Below are positions 1-8,364 of a DNA stretch of 64,000 nt, piece after piece. The position numbers and the translations under genes were made by a program. This DNA comes from Rikenellaceae bacterium (GTDB taxonomy: Bacteria; Bacteroidota; Bacteroidia; Bacteroidales; Rikenellaceae). The notes below the pieces were generated by a model, which saw only the letters and a program-made list of their open reading frames with translations, made no database searches and was not told the DNA's origin. Position 1 is the first letter of the stretch. Each line of letters opens with the position of its first letter. The stretch is taken from positions 62,001-126,000 of the forward strand of contig SUZE01000001.1 in assembly GCA_015060075.1 (NCBI GenBank), in the 5' to 3' direction.

Positions 1-2152
1 AAGTAGCTTTAGCCTTGGTTGCCTGTTTAAGACAACTACACTCTGCCACAGGGAGTTTGTCGAGTCCACACGCCTTTTTAGGGGCGAATACCAAGAGATG
101 ACCTACGGGCGGAATATTGAATGAGAACTCCACCTTGCCATCTTTCACTACGGTTTTGTTGTTGCGGAAAATCTCGCCCGTGTAGGTGTCGAATACCTTT
201 ACGCCTGCTCCGCAGATAGTTACACTGCCCTTCACACACTCATCAAGTGATGAATTTGCGAGGAAGAGCACCTCGCCGTCTTTATATTCGCGGCGGTGGT
301 GGTGCAGGTCACCTCCCGTGATATTGTTAAATGCGATATGGCTGTTTGTAAGCTCTGCGATATCAAACTCTTGCTTAACATTCGGACTGCGCCAAAGTTG
401 CACAATCTCATCGTTCAAGTATCCATCTACACGGTCAGGTGTGCCGAGAGCGATTATTTTGCCACCCTCGTTTGCAAATTGTTTGAGCAAAGCTGCAGTT
501 GAGCCAAAGAGATTTTCGCTCTTTGCAGTGATTATAACGGTGGAGTAGCTGCGGTTACCCACAACGAACTTGCCATCCTTGACCTTGCCACGGTTACGGA
601 TAATCATCTCGGAGCCGAGGTCGAACTCAACCTGAGACTTGTCGAGCATTGTAATAAACGATTGGAACTCCTGCGCTATCTCCATCACCAAAGGGTGTGT
701 GTAGCGATGAGTATAGTACATCCATAATGTGGCGTTAGGCTCCAATACAAGGATATCGTTCATCTGTTCGCCTTGACTCAATACGAGTGACAGGCGTGCA
801 ACATGGTCGTTGAGGATTTTATAGTTCTTCCACCATGGCGAATAGCGGTTGAAGAAATTAGGATAATCATACTTGCGTGCGCCTGCAATGGATACCGGCG
901 AGAAGTGTTGGTTTGTGTAGTTTACACCGAGGGCGTATTGCCAATCTGCATAACGCTTGAACTCCTCGAAGGTCTGTTCCCAACCTCCTCCACCATAGCT
1001 CTCGCAGAGGGTTCGGGTTTGTCCCACTTGATTGGCAGCACTGCGCAGCTCCTTAACAATACGCACGTTACCCCAATGAGCTGTTGGCGATTTGTCGTCA
1101 AAGATATTGAAGAGAAGGTCTATGCCCGGTTGTTGGTGCCACTCGTACATCGCCATATTGTCGGCATTGCGGCGCATTACCGGCCACTCGTGATCCCAAT
1201 AGTGTCCTGTCCACAGCAAGTCATTCTCTTCACAGTAATTGTACCACAACTTTGACCAACGCTCAATAAAGAGTCGCTGCTTTGTGGCAAGGAAGTGGTA
1301 GCGCACCTGCTTCCAATTACCAACCTCCTCCTTTATCATAGGGAGATGAGTGCGGAGGTTGTAGCCCCAATCCTTCTCGAACTCCTCGAACATATCGGGT
1401 GTCCAAAACTGCCATCTTGCCTCATCTGTAAATATACCTCTGATTGCCTTGCCGAATTCGTTCCCAAAGCGCTCCTCGTATCCCTTCATAGTGATACTGA
1501 TAAAGTGCTCTGTAGTGCCCTTGTAGAGTATGTCCGGCTCTTGGAAACCGCCCAACCAACGCTTCTTAGCGGGCTTAATTCCTTCGTAGAGGAAATAGCG
1601 ACCTCTCTCATCAGTGCGAGGAGCACATGTGATATCTACAAACTCCTCTCCCACTTGCTTCAAGCAGAGGCAATATGGAGACAAATCTTCAGGTAGCTGC
1701 TCGACAATGGTTGGTCTGAGCTCGGTTGGATGTTCGACTGATTCGGGAAACTCTGTTGGAACATGACCTCCTGCAAAGCCGCTTGGGTATGAGTTTTCAT
1801 CGTACATCCAAATCTCCAGTCCCAACTCCTTCCCCTTTTTGAGGCTATAGTCCCAAAGGTCAAACCACTCATCGGTCAGATATGTGGTAATCATGCCCGG
1901 GCGTGGGTGTACATAAACGCCACCAAAACCTTGCTCCTTAAAATCTGATAACATACGGTCGATGTCCTCATAAGTTACCTTCTCGTTCCATACCCAAAAT
2001 GGGGCAGGGCGATAGGCTGCTCCTGGCTCAGCGAATTGTTGCTCCACCTCGGCGAAAGAGTGCGTGCGCTCATGTCCCAAAGGAGTACATGTACAGCTTG
2101 CTGCTATAAGTGGCAGAAGTGCGATTAGCAAAGTGTTGTAGATGTTTCTCAT
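1..2152 (-). CDS. glycoside hydrolase lipoprotein, GH106-like (3' end outside window)
   Basis: This open frame of at least 717 codons is missing from the ORF track because it has no stop before the window edge. I translated it from the ATG at 2152 and checked the frame at both ends. The N terminus is a lipoprotein signal ending in LIAASC (Cys20), so the enzyme is probably anchored in the outer membrane or periplasm. The next segment has FWVWNEKVTYEDID, GFGGVYVHPRPGM and LEIWMYDENSYPSG, followed by ESYGGGGWEQTF and DWQYALGVNYTNQH. This is the TIM-barrel pattern of the GH106/alpha-L-rhamnosidase-like families of gut Bacteroidetes. Substrate cannot be read from sequence, and neither SusC nor SusD is adjacent. 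It lies 36 nt downstream of the SPOR gene on the same strand. Family is fairly sure; rhamnosidase activity is inference. Confidence 0.65.
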   Translation of the reverse strand, partial: MRNIYNTLLIALLPLIAASCTCTPLGHERTHSFAEVEQQFAEPGAAYRPAPFWVWNEKVTYEDIDRMLSDFKEQGFGGVYVHPRPGMITTYLTDEWFDLWDYSLKKGKELGLEIWMYDENSYPSGFAGGHVPTEFPESVEHPTELRPTIVEQLPEDLSPYCLCLKQVGEEFVDITCAPRTDERGRYFLYEGIKPAKKRWLGGFQEPDILYKGTTEHFISITMKGYEERFGNEFGKAIRGIFTDEARWQFWTPDMFEEFEKDWGYNLRTHLPMIKEEVGNWKQVRYHFLATKQRLFIERWSKLWYNYCEENDLLWTGHYWDHEWPVMRRNADNMAMYEWHQQPGIDLLFNIFDDKSPTAHWGNVRIVKELRSAANQVGQTRTLCESYGGGGWEQTFEEFKRYADWQYALGVNYTNQHFSPVSIAGARKYDYPNFFNRYSPWWKNYKILNDHVARLSLVLSQGEQMNDILVLEPNATLWMYYTHRYTHPLVMEIAQEFQSFITMLDKSQVEFDLGSEMIIRNRGKVKDGKFVVGNRSYSTVIITAKSENLFGSTAALLKQFANEGGKIIALGTPDRVDGYLNDEIVQLWRSPNVKQEFDIAELTNSHIAFNNITGGDLHHHRREYKDGEVLFLANSSLDECVKGSVTICGAGVKVFDTYTGEIFRNNKTVVKDGKVEFSFNIPPVGHLLVFAPKKACGLDKLPVAECSCLKQATKAKAT

Positions 2153-2188
2153 GGCTTTTATTTGTTAGTTTGGTTTTTCTCTGTTTTA

Positions 2189-2671
2189 TTATCGAGTAAA
2201 CTCATAAGTCGAGATATTTTCCCGCATGATAAATGCCTTCGGGAAGGTGTTGCGCAGGCGACCGAGCAGAATCATCGCCTCCTCCTGTGAGGTGCAGTTG
2301 CCGACCGCAACCTTGAAGTATGGATTTTCGTATGTCAAGTATGACCGTTCTTGTGGGAAGAGTGTCGCAAAGTTCTCCTGGGCTGCCACTGCATCACGGC
2401 GGGCGGTCTGCGAGTTACTCATAAAGATTACAATGCGGTAGCCATTTGTCGCCTTTGTTGTGGCGTTGAGATGTTGCTCAACGATGGTGGCGGCATCTCC
2501 CTGCTCCGAAATCACAACGGTCTCGTTTACTATGGTCAGGGAGTCGCGCTGTGCGGGTGCAGCAAGTCGCTCTTTTATGTTTTTGCGGGGAGCAATCTCC
2601 TGTGGAACAATCTCTTGTGCCGATGCAGAGAGTGCCAGTCCGAGTGCCAAAAGTGTGAAAATATACTTCAT
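2189..2671 (-). CDS. SPOR-domain periplasmic protein
   Basis: The 160-residue protein has a clear Sec signal peptide (MKYIFTLLALGLALSASAQ). After a variable stretch, a C-terminal module of about 75 residues (GYRIVIFMSNSQTARRDA to the end) reads as a SPOR domain: a first beta strand, a helix with the typical A-x-A pattern, YFKVAVGNC as the third strand and a final helix rich in R/K. SPOR domains bind peptidoglycan stripped of stem peptides, mostly at division sites. It starts 6 nt after the preceding lipoprotein gene and is probably cotranscribed with the permease-menG cluster. Domain assignment is by pattern and the specific role is unknown. Confidence 0.7.
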   Translation of the reverse strand: MKYIFTLLALGLALSASAQEIVPQEIAPRKNIKERLAAPAQRDSLTIVNETVVISEQGDAATIVEQHLNATTKATNGYRIVIFMSNSQTARRDAVAAQENFATLFPQERSYLTYENPYFKVAVGNCTSQEEAMILLGRLRNTFPKAFIMRENISTYEFTR

Positions 2672-2677
2672 ATTGGG

Positions 2678-3181
2678 TTACTTTTTGAGTCCGAAATTAA
2701 ATTGTTGTGCAAGTTGTTCGAGCGAAACATTCTCCTGCTCGAATATTCGATGTGATGCAAACGCAGATATGGTTATGCTGTAATCTATTGCCACATCAGA
2801 GAAATCGCCTTTGCGTAGTTTGTTCAGCAGTGCAAGCGCACCGAGTGGATTTGCAAGTGTAAGTCGTAGTGGTACTTCCACTTGGGAGCATCGGCGGCGT
2901 GGTAGCAGAACCTCGCCATCGAGTGTCATACGACCAATCTTACGACCATTGTGGCGAACAAAGGCAGAGGCTGCGGTGATGCGCATATTCGAGGCGGTAT
3001 TATTTGCTACGGTAAGGGTTATGTTCCACCCCTCACCTATCGAGCCACTAACCCTATCGAGTGATACAACTTGGAACTTCTGTTTGCGTTGGCGTTGTTG
3101 TCCCTGCTTTGTGCAACCCGACAAGCCGAGCGTGGCAACGATGATAAGTGCTAAAAAGGTATATTTTATAAATCGTTTCAT
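2678..3181 (-). CDS. small lipoprotein with LEA14/WHy-like fold
   Basis: The 167-residue protein carries a lipoprotein signal with lipobox LSGC. The mature part alternates hydrophobic strands (WNITLTVANNTASNMRITAA, VEVPLRLTLANPLG) in the manner of a single LEA14/WHy beta-sandwich, a pattern common in small Bacteroidetes lipoproteins. No catalytic residues are visible. It begins 2 nt after the menG stop and ends 6 nt before the SPOR gene, so all are likely one transcript. Function is unknown; a structural or binding role in the envelope is an inference. Confidence 0.55.
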   Translation of the reverse strand: MKRFIKYTFLALIIVATLGLSGCTKQGQQRQRKQKFQVVSLDRVSGSIGEGWNITLTVANNTASNMRITAASAFVRHNGRKIGRMTLDGEVLLPRRRCSQVEVPLRLTLANPLGALALLNKLRKGDFSDVAIDYSITISAFASHRIFEQENVSLEQLAQQFNFGLKK

Positions 3182-3183
3182 CT

Positions 3184-3897
3184 CTATTTGTCTTTATGTG
3201 CAATATAAATATGCGCAATGCCCATTGATTGCGATTTGCGTTCGATATGGTCAAATCCTACCTCTTCCAGCAGAGCCGTAAACTCCTCCGGCGAGGCGAA
3301 CTTATCTATCGAGTCGGGCAGATAGGTGTAAGCCGTGGCGTGTTTTGATACCATGCGACCTATTGCCGGCAGAATATAGTGCGAATATAATCTGTAAACC
3401 CAGCGTACCAATGCACAGCGAGGATTTGAGAACTCCAAAACAATGAGGTGTCCACCTTTACGGATTGTGCGCTTCATCTCGGTTAGAGCCTCCTTTTGAT
3501 GCTCGAAGTTGCGCACTCCAAAGGCTACCGTTGCTGCATCAACCGCCTCATCTTCGAGAGGAATATTCTCGGCGTTACACTCCGTCAGAGAGATGCGCTC
3601 GGCAACTCCGAGAGCCTCGATTTTCTGCTTGGCTACCGCCAACATCTCGCTCGAAAAGTCTGCTCCGTAGATGGTTGAGTCTTCGATATGTTTCGCCATT
3701 GCTATTGCCAAATCGCCCGTACCTGTCGCCATATCCATAATGCGTTTTGCTCCGAGTAGGCGGACAATGCGTACCACACGCTTGCGCCACAAGCGGTCGA
3801 TATCGAGTGATAAAATATGATTTAGTCGGTCGTATGTCGGTGCGATGTCGTTAAACATGCCCCGCACCATTTCGCCTTTGCTCTCGTTTCTTGCCAT
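3184..3897 (-). CDS. menG: demethylmenaquinone methyltransferase
   Basis: MenG/UbiE makes the last step of menaquinone synthesis, methylating demethylmenaquinol with S-adenosylmethionine. The 237-residue protein shows SAM motif I (MDMATGTGDLAIAMA) and the UbiE signatures RMFNDIAPTYDRLNH-like at the N terminus (GMFNDIAPTYDRLNHILS) and FGVRNFEHQ in the middle. The ORF track extends this frame to 4335, but that stretch lies inside the permease gene. The start used here, MARNESKGEM, sits 5 nt after the permease stop and matches the family length. Menaquinone is the only quinone of Bacteroidales, so menG is the better name than ubiE. Confidence 0.93.
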   Translation of the reverse strand: MARNESKGEMVRGMFNDIAPTYDRLNHILSLDIDRLWRKRVVRIVRLLGAKRIMDMATGTGDLAIAMAKHIEDSTIYGADFSSEMLAVAKQKIEALGVAERISLTECNAENIPLEDEAVDAATVAFGVRNFEHQKEALTEMKRTIRKGGHLIVLEFSNPRCALVRWVYRLYSHYILPAIGRMVSKHATAYTYLPDSIDKFASPEEFTALLEEVGFDHIERKSQSMGIAHIYIAHKDK

Positions 3898-3902
3898 ATT
3901 AA

Positions 3903-5126
3903 TTAGTTGTATTTTATCGCCTCGGCGACCTTTATGCGCCCGACAATGGCGGTGGCGAGGTACATAACTGCGATAATTACAGTTGCAAAAAGTATATCTG
4001 TCGCTACTATCCAACCTGCACCGAGCGATACAGGTACTTCCGACAAGAAATATCCGCTTTCGTCTAATTTTATGAGGTGCAGATACTTCTGTGCCAATAA
4101 TAATCCCAACGCCAAAATGTTGCCTATGACTATGCCTACTGCTATAATCTGTGCGGCACGATAGGTGAATATACGGCGTATGGTGCTGTTCTGCATGCCG
4201 AGTGATTTGAGTGTTCCGACCATGCGGGTACGCTCCAAAACAAGGATTAACAGCGCTGTTGCCATATTGAAGATGGCAACAATGAGCATTATGGTCAATA
4301 TCACCGTAGCATTTACATCGTGCGTTTCGAGCCAACCGAAGATGTCGGCATGTCTATCGTGTGAACTCACCGCTGCAAGGCTCTCTTCGCCCTCGTACTC
4401 ACGCATCAATCGCAGATTGATAATATCGGCGCTCTGCTCGGCAATCTCGCTGTCGTACAGACGGCAGGCGTAACCCGAAATCTGTGTCGGCTCCCAATTG
4501 TTTAATTTCTGCACATTGCGGATATCGGTCAGCGCCAACTCTGCCCCCGTTTCGCCCAATGCCGAACGGTATATTCCGCACACCTTGAATACCTCACGGC
4601 GAGGTGTGTCGCCTTCCAAAAGGAGTAATTCGATGCGGTCGTTACATTCGGCACCTATTTTTGTTGAAATACTCTTTGACAGCAGAACTTCTTTGCGCCT
4701 TGAATCCTCGAAGCGAGGAAGTATGCCCTCCTCCAAACGCTCGGCAAAAAGGGATAAGTCGGCCTCTTTGTCAATGCCTTTTAGTGCGATACCCATTGCC
4801 CCATCTTCGCCACGAGCAACACAACTACGCAGTGCATAACGCTCAGCATGAGCGATGTTTCCTGTTGTTGTAATGATTGAGCGCAATGGCTCGTTATCGT
4901 TTATGGGATGGAGTCCGGGCTGTCGCTCTCCGTATGGGTTGGAGATGGTAATATCGGACATACTACCCGATACAAGAGCCGAAATCTGCTCCTTAAAGCC
5001 GAATATCACCGACAGTGTGATTATCACTACGGCAATACTTACCGCCACAGTAGCCGTAGCAATACGCACCATCATATTTTGTGATGATGTACCACGCATG
5101 GCAATATGTCGGGCAAGGCTCTTCAT
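3903..5126 (-). CDS. FtsX/LolC-LolE-type ABC transporter permease
   Basis: The protein of about 407 residues has one N-terminal membrane helix (VAVSIAVVIITLSVIFGFK), a periplasmic domain of roughly 220 residues and three C-terminal helices from about residue 270, the layout of LolC/LolE/MacB permeases. It probably helps release lipoproteins from the inner membrane with an ABC partner encoded elsewhere. The track start at 5147 would add MANSLKQ, but those codons are supplied by the GCCATTA heptad array. The next ATG (MKSLARHIAMRG) at 5126 is preferred. It heads a leftward cluster with menG, the LEA-like lipoprotein and the SPOR gene at spacings of 2-6 nt. The lipoprotein-release role is family inference. 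Confidence 0.82.
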   Translation of the reverse strand: MKSLARHIAMRGTSSQNMMVRIATATVAVSIAVVIITLSVIFGFKEQISALVSGSMSDITISNPYGERQPGLHPINDNEPLRSIITTTGNIAHAERYALRSCVARGEDGAMGIALKGIDKEADLSLFAERLEEGILPRFEDSRRKEVLLSKSISTKIGAECNDRIELLLLEGDTPRREVFKVCGIYRSALGETGAELALTDIRNVQKLNNWEPTQISGYACRLYDSEIAEQSADIINLRLMREYEGEESLAAVSSHDRHADIFGWLETHDVNATVILTIMLIVAIFNMATALLILVLERTRMVGTLKSLGMQNSTIRRIFTYRAAQIIAVGIVIGNILALGLLLAQKYLHLIKLDESGYFLSEVPVSLGAGWIVATDILFATVIIAVMYLATAIVGRIKVAEAIKYN

Positions 5127-5134
5127 TTGTTTTA

Positions 5135-5165
5135 GGCTATTAGCCATTAGCCATTAGCCATTGGC
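5135..5165 (+). repeat. heptad array GCCATTA
   Basis: Three to four 7-bp units of GCCATTA cover the region just upstream of the leftward permease gene and include the ATG chosen by the ORF track. In the sense direction of that gene it reads TAATGGC. The same orientation is seen before queA, tyrS and upp. Confidence 0.8.
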
Positions 5166-5192
5166 TTTTGAGGATTATCAACTTTTTACTGT

Positions 5193-5239
5193 TAATTCTC
5201 AATTCTTAATTCTTAATTCTTAATTCTTAATTCTTAATT
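5193..5239 (+). repeat. heptad array AATTCTT
   Basis: Six 7-bp units of AATTCTT (the first degenerate) fill the space between guaD and the permease gene. The same heptad recurs at 27263 (as GAATTAA/GAATTGA) and 31320. Confidence 0.85.
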
Positions 5240-5259
5240 ATTGAGTACTAATACTCAAT
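5240..5259 (-). terminator. hairpin overlapping guaD stop
   Basis: ATTGAGTA-CTAA-TACTCAAT is a perfect 8-bp inverted repeat that contains the guaD stop codon. It is followed on the minus strand by the A/T-rich heptad array rather than a clean U-tract, so it may be a weak terminator or an mRNA 3'-end structure. Confidence 0.4.
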
Positions 5260-5736
5260 CTTGTCCTCTTTTTCAGTCCACGCCCGGAAGCCTTCGAGAG
5301 CCTCCTTGCGCATAAAGTTCTGACAAGGTATGGCACGCTTGGCATACGGTTTGCCAATCTCGTCATAAATGAACGAATCATCGAAATTTATCGCCTTGGC
5401 GTCATCTTTTGTGTTGCCATAGACGATGCGTGAAACACCTGCCCAATAGAGTGCGCTCAGACACATCGGACATGGCTCACATGAGGTGTAGCATACGCAA
5501 CCCTCCAACTTGAAGTTTCCAACTTTGGCACAGGCCTCACGAATAGCGCTCACCTCGGCATGTGCCGTAGGGTCGTTGTTGGCAGTTACGCGGTTGGTAC
5601 CTGTGGCGATAACCTCTCCGTTGTGGACTATTACAGCACCAAATGGTCCTCCTCCGTTTGCGACATTTGCAATCGAGAGGTCGATGGCCATCTGCATAAA
5701 TCGCCTATCTTCGGCAGTGAATTTGTAATCTTCCAT
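5248..5736 (-). CDS. guaD: guanine deaminase (cytidine-deaminase fold)
   Basis: The enzyme would convert guanine to xanthine in purine salvage. The 162-residue protein has the zinc motifs PTAHAEV (His ligand and catalytic Glu) and TSCEPCPMC (two Cys ligands). The C-terminal segment FDDSFIYDEIGKP and the terminal KEDKIEY resemble the Bacillus subtilis GuaD tail, which helps separate it from TadA and cytosine deaminases. A perfect 8-bp hairpin (ATTGAGTA, loop CTAA) overlaps the stop codon. It is divergent from the zinc protease gene and stands upstream of the permease cluster, separated from it by heptad arrays. Guanine rather than another base is likely but not certain. Confidence 0.85.
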   Translation of the reverse strand: MEDYKFTAEDRRFMQMAIDLSIANVANGGGPFGAVIVHNGEVIATGTNRVTANNDPTAHAEVSAIREACAKVGNFKLEGCVCYTSCEPCPMCLSALYWAGVSRIVYGNTKDDAKAINFDDSFIYDEIGKPYAKRAIPCQNFMRKEALEGFRAWTEKEDKIEY

Positions 5737-5753
5737 ACTCGATAACTCTCATT

Positions 5754-5785
5754 TTTGGCAAATTTAACAATTTTTTCTATTTTTG
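5754..5785 (+). promoter_or_regulatory. Bacteroidetes promoter for the zinc protease gene
   Basis: TTTG at 5754-5757, exactly 20 bp, then TATTTTTG at 5778-5785 fits the Bacteroidetes sigma-AB consensus (TTTG, N19-21, TAnnTTTG). The start codon follows 41 nt downstream. Confidence 0.75.
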
Positions 5786-5826
5786 TGCGTATTAATAACG
5801 ATTAATAAACAAAAATCGTACACAAA

Positions 5827-6579
5827 ATGTTTCTGAATCTATTGCAAGCCTCATACGAGGGACAGAGTCATATCCTCTCGAATCTTACAACAAGTGAGGC
5901 GTTTTTTATGGTTATTATTGTCGGTATTGCGGGCTTTATCGTGCAGGCTCGTTTGCGCTCTGTGGTATCGAAATATTCTCAGGTACCAATGCCTGCCGGA
6001 TTGACTGGTGCCGAGATAGCCGAGAAGATGTTGCGAGAGAATGGCGTGCATGGTGTTACCGTTACCCATACGGGCGGATACCTTACCGACCACTTCAATC
6101 CGCAGACAATGACGGTAAATCTCTCTGACGATGTCTACTATGGTCGCTCAATTACGGCTGCCGCTATTGCGTGTCATGAGTGCGGACATGCTGTGCAACA
6201 TGCGCAGGGATATGCTCCGTTGCAGATGCGTTCAGCACTAGTTCCTCTTGTGAACTTCTCATCGCAAGCGGCATCATGGCTGATTATTATCGGACTTATT
6301 ATGACCGCTTCATCGGGTAGTCAGCTGATGTGCTGGATAGGTGTGGGTTTGATGTGCGTGTCGGCACTATTTTCGATTATAACCCTTCCCGTGGAGTACA
6401 ATGCTTCGGATAGGGCGTTGGAGTGGTTGCAGTCGAGTAGGTTGCTTGTTGGTGAGGATTTGGAGGGAGCGAAAATATCGCTCCGCTGGGCTGCTCGTAC
6501 ATACCTTGTAGCAGCATTGTCGGCTATCGCTTCAATACTCTATTATGTGGCACTTATCAATGGCAGAAGAAGAGATTAA
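5827..6579 (+). CDS. YugP-type membrane zinc metallopeptidase
   Basis: The 250-residue protein has the zinc protease motif HECGH (HExxH) near residue 118, preceded by AIACHECGHAVQHAQGY, which is the signature of the YugP/COG2738 family. Membrane segments are seen near residues 27-45, 155-195 and 220-245, so the active site is membrane-associated. Substrates of this family are unknown. The gene is monocistronic: its own promoter lies 41 nt upstream, and the palindrome LPR1 begins on the second base of its TAA stop. Confidence 0.85.
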   Translation: MFLNLLQASYEGQSHILSNLTTSEAFFMVIIVGIAGFIVQARLRSVVSKYSQVPMPAGLTGAEIAEKMLRENGVHGVTVTHTGGYLTDHFNPQTMTVNLSDDVYYGRSITAAAIACHECGHAVQHAQGYAPLQMRSALVPLVNFSSQAASWLIIIGLIMTASSGSQLMCWIGVGLMCVSALFSIITLPVEYNASDRALEWLQSSRLLVGEDLEGAKISLRWAARTYLVAALSAIASILYYVALINGRRRD

Positions 6580-6702
6580 AAATCGTTCTGATGAGTTCTT
6601 TTGCACGAGCGCGTCAGACGCTGAAATGCTCACATAGGTTTGCTATGCTCCGCTTTCATCGCCTAGCGCCACACAAAAATAATCTCATCATTGACGATTT
6701 TT
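6578..6702 (+). repeat. long palindromic repeat LPR1
   Basis: This 125-bp imperfect palindrome starts with AAAAATCG on the stop codon of the zinc protease gene and ends CGATTTTT. Outer arms pair over ATCGT..TGATGAG / CTCATCA..ACGAT, inner arms over GCTGAAA-like / TTTCATCGC-like stretches. The apex is CATAG-gtttg-CTATG. On RNA it would be a very long hairpin ending in a U-run. Confidence 0.8.
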
Positions 6703-6739
6703 CGAGGTTGGAATAGAAAAACAAAAAAACAAAAATAAT

Positions 6740-8185
6740 ATGAAGAGACAAACAAAATTGATTATTGGCCTTGCGCTTTCGATTATATCGTTGTGTTTTA
6801 GCATATTGCTGATAACCGATGCAATCCCTACATCGCCAAAGAAACCGAAGTATGTATTCTACTTTATCGGTGACGGAATGAGCTTCAATCATATCCTCGG
6901 TACAGAATTGTACAATACTGAAATGGCAGGAGCAAGCGAAACCTTGCGATTGAACTTTACGCAGTTCGATACTCGAAACTTTGTTACGAACTATTCAACT
7001 TCGAATCTCGTAACCGATTCGGCTGCGGCAGGTACGGCACTTGCTTCGGGAGTAAAGACCGCAAATGCCCATATTGGTGTTGATGTTGATGGCAATGAGT
7101 TGCGTACCATTGCCGATGTTGCTTCGGAATTGGGCTACAAGGTCGGTTTGGTTACCAATGTCGGTATCAACCACGCAACACCAAGTTGCTTCTATGGTCA
7201 CACCGCCGACCGTTTCGGTTTTCCAAGCCTTGTTGATGACTATATCGCCAGCGATGTGGCATTTATTGCCGGCTCTACGATTATGGATATGAAGAGTGGT
7301 CCACTCGACCCTAAATATGAGCGCACTACCACAGCGCAGTTGGCGGAGCGTATTCGCAATGCAGGTATAGAGTTGTGCCTTGATGTTGAGAAGGCTGCAA
7401 AGATTAGCGGCAGACGTGTCGCTCTGGTTGCGCACGACAAGGAGAATAAGCATGTGCCTTATGTTATAGACCGTGGCGAGAACGAGGAACATACCCTCGT
7501 AAATCACGCCAAAGCGGCGATTGAGTACCTCTCACACGAAGCAGAAGATGGCTTCTTTCTGATGGTGGAAGAGGGTAAACTTGACTACTCTGCGCACGAA
7601 CAAGACGCCGTGACTACTTTCCACGAGGTTAATGAGTTGGCGGCTACGGTGGAACTTGCGTTGGAGTTTGCCAAGCATCACCCTGACGAAACACTTATTG
7701 TAGTAACCTCAGACCACGAAACGGGTGGTATGTCGCTTGGTTGGGACCACTACGAAATTCGCATGAACGTTCTTGCTGCGCAAAAGACCTCTGCTTTGCA
7801 GGTAACCAAGACATTCCAACGTATGCGTGACGAAGGTGTTCGTGATTGGAATGCCTACAAGAGGGTGTTGAGCGATAATCTTGGTTTGTGGAGTGTTGTT
7901 CCTGTAACCAAAGAGGAGGAGAAGTTGCTCCTTCACGACTTCTACGACATATTCTTGAAGTATGGACCTATGGTTGATGGACTCTACAACAAAAACGAGT
8001 TTGTCACCTACCATGCACTGCGCATTTTGAATAAGCACGCATCGCTCGATTGGACAAGCCTTTACCATACAGGTATGTACACCCCGTTGTTTGTGAAGGG
8101 TGTCGGCGAGAAGGCATTTTTGGAGTGTCGTGACCAGACCGAGATTCCGAAGACTATTGCCTCTTTGATGGGCGGACAACTGTAA
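6740..8185 (+). CDS. alkaline phosphatase (PhoA superfamily)
   Basis: The 481-residue protein hydrolyses phosphomonoesters outside the cytoplasm. It has a signal-anchor-like N terminus (residues 7-26). The metal and catalytic motifs are in the expected order: FIGDGMS (metal Asp45), VTDSAAAGTA with nucleophile Ser94, YSAHEQD, and VTSDHETGG with metal ligands near residue 325. Length matches the family. Phosphate regulation cannot be judged because no Pho box consensus is known for this group. It follows LPR1 and precedes a PAP2-type phosphatase, giving two phosphatases in a row, but a nonamer array and a heptad array separate them. Confidence 0.9.
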   Translation: MKRQTKLIIGLALSIISLCFSILLITDAIPTSPKKPKYVFYFIGDGMSFNHILGTELYNTEMAGASETLRLNFTQFDTRNFVTNYSTSNLVTDSAAAGTALASGVKTANAHIGVDVDGNELRTIADVASELGYKVGLVTNVGINHATPSCFYGHTADRFGFPSLVDDYIASDVAFIAGSTIMDMKSGPLDPKYERTTTAQLAERIRNAGIELCLDVEKAAKISGRRVALVAHDKENKHVPYVIDRGENEEHTLVNHAKAAIEYLSHEAEDGFFLMVEEGKLDYSAHEQDAVTTFHEVNELAATVELALEFAKHHPDETLIVVTSDHETGGMSLGWDHYEIRMNVLAAQKTSALQVTKTFQRMRDEGVRDWNAYKRVLSDNLGLWSVVPVTKEEEKLLLHDFYDIFLKYGPMVDGLYNKNEFVTYHALRILNKHASLDWTSLYHTGMYTPLFVKGVGEKAFLECRDQTEIPKTIASLMGGQL

Positions 8186-8197
8186 AAAATCGTAAAA

Positions 8198-8304
8198 ATG
8201 AGACCAATGAGACTGATAAGACCAATGAGACTAATGGGTAATGTGGCTTTTGAGCGCACCCATTGGTCTCATTTGTCCCATAGGTCCCATTTCTCTTATT
8301 TCTG
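8198..8304 (+). repeat. inverted nonamer arrays
   Basis: Four 9-bp units of GAGACCAAT-type sequence (8198-8240) are followed after about 16 bp by four units of the complementary type (ATTGGTCTC, ATTTGTCCC, ATAGGTCCC; 8255-8304). Together they form an imperfect hairpin with ACCCATTGGTCTC as the best-matched arm. They lie downstream of the alkaline phosphatase gene. Confidence 0.75.
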
Positions 8305-8314
8305 CGCTCCATCT

Positions 8315-8364
8315 ATTTAATTTTTAATTTTGCATTCTGCATTCTGCATTTTGAATTTTGAACT
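8315..8364 (+). repeat. heptad array ATTTTGC/ATTCTGC
   Basis: Six to seven consecutive 7-bp units (ATTTTTA, ATTTTGC, ATTCTGC, ATTCTGC, ATTTTGA, ATTTTGA) run right up to the ATG of the PAP2 gene. No other leader sequence is present. Confidence 0.85.

Noticed and set aside
3898-4335. N-terminal extension of menG in the ORF track
   Set aside because: Lies inside the permease gene in another frame; MenG family length and the ATG 5 nt after the permease stop support 3897 as start.
6583-6702. LPRs as insertion sequences or MITEs
   Set aside because: No target-site duplications or transposase seen, and starts are phased to stop codons; kept as an unexplained palindrome family instead.
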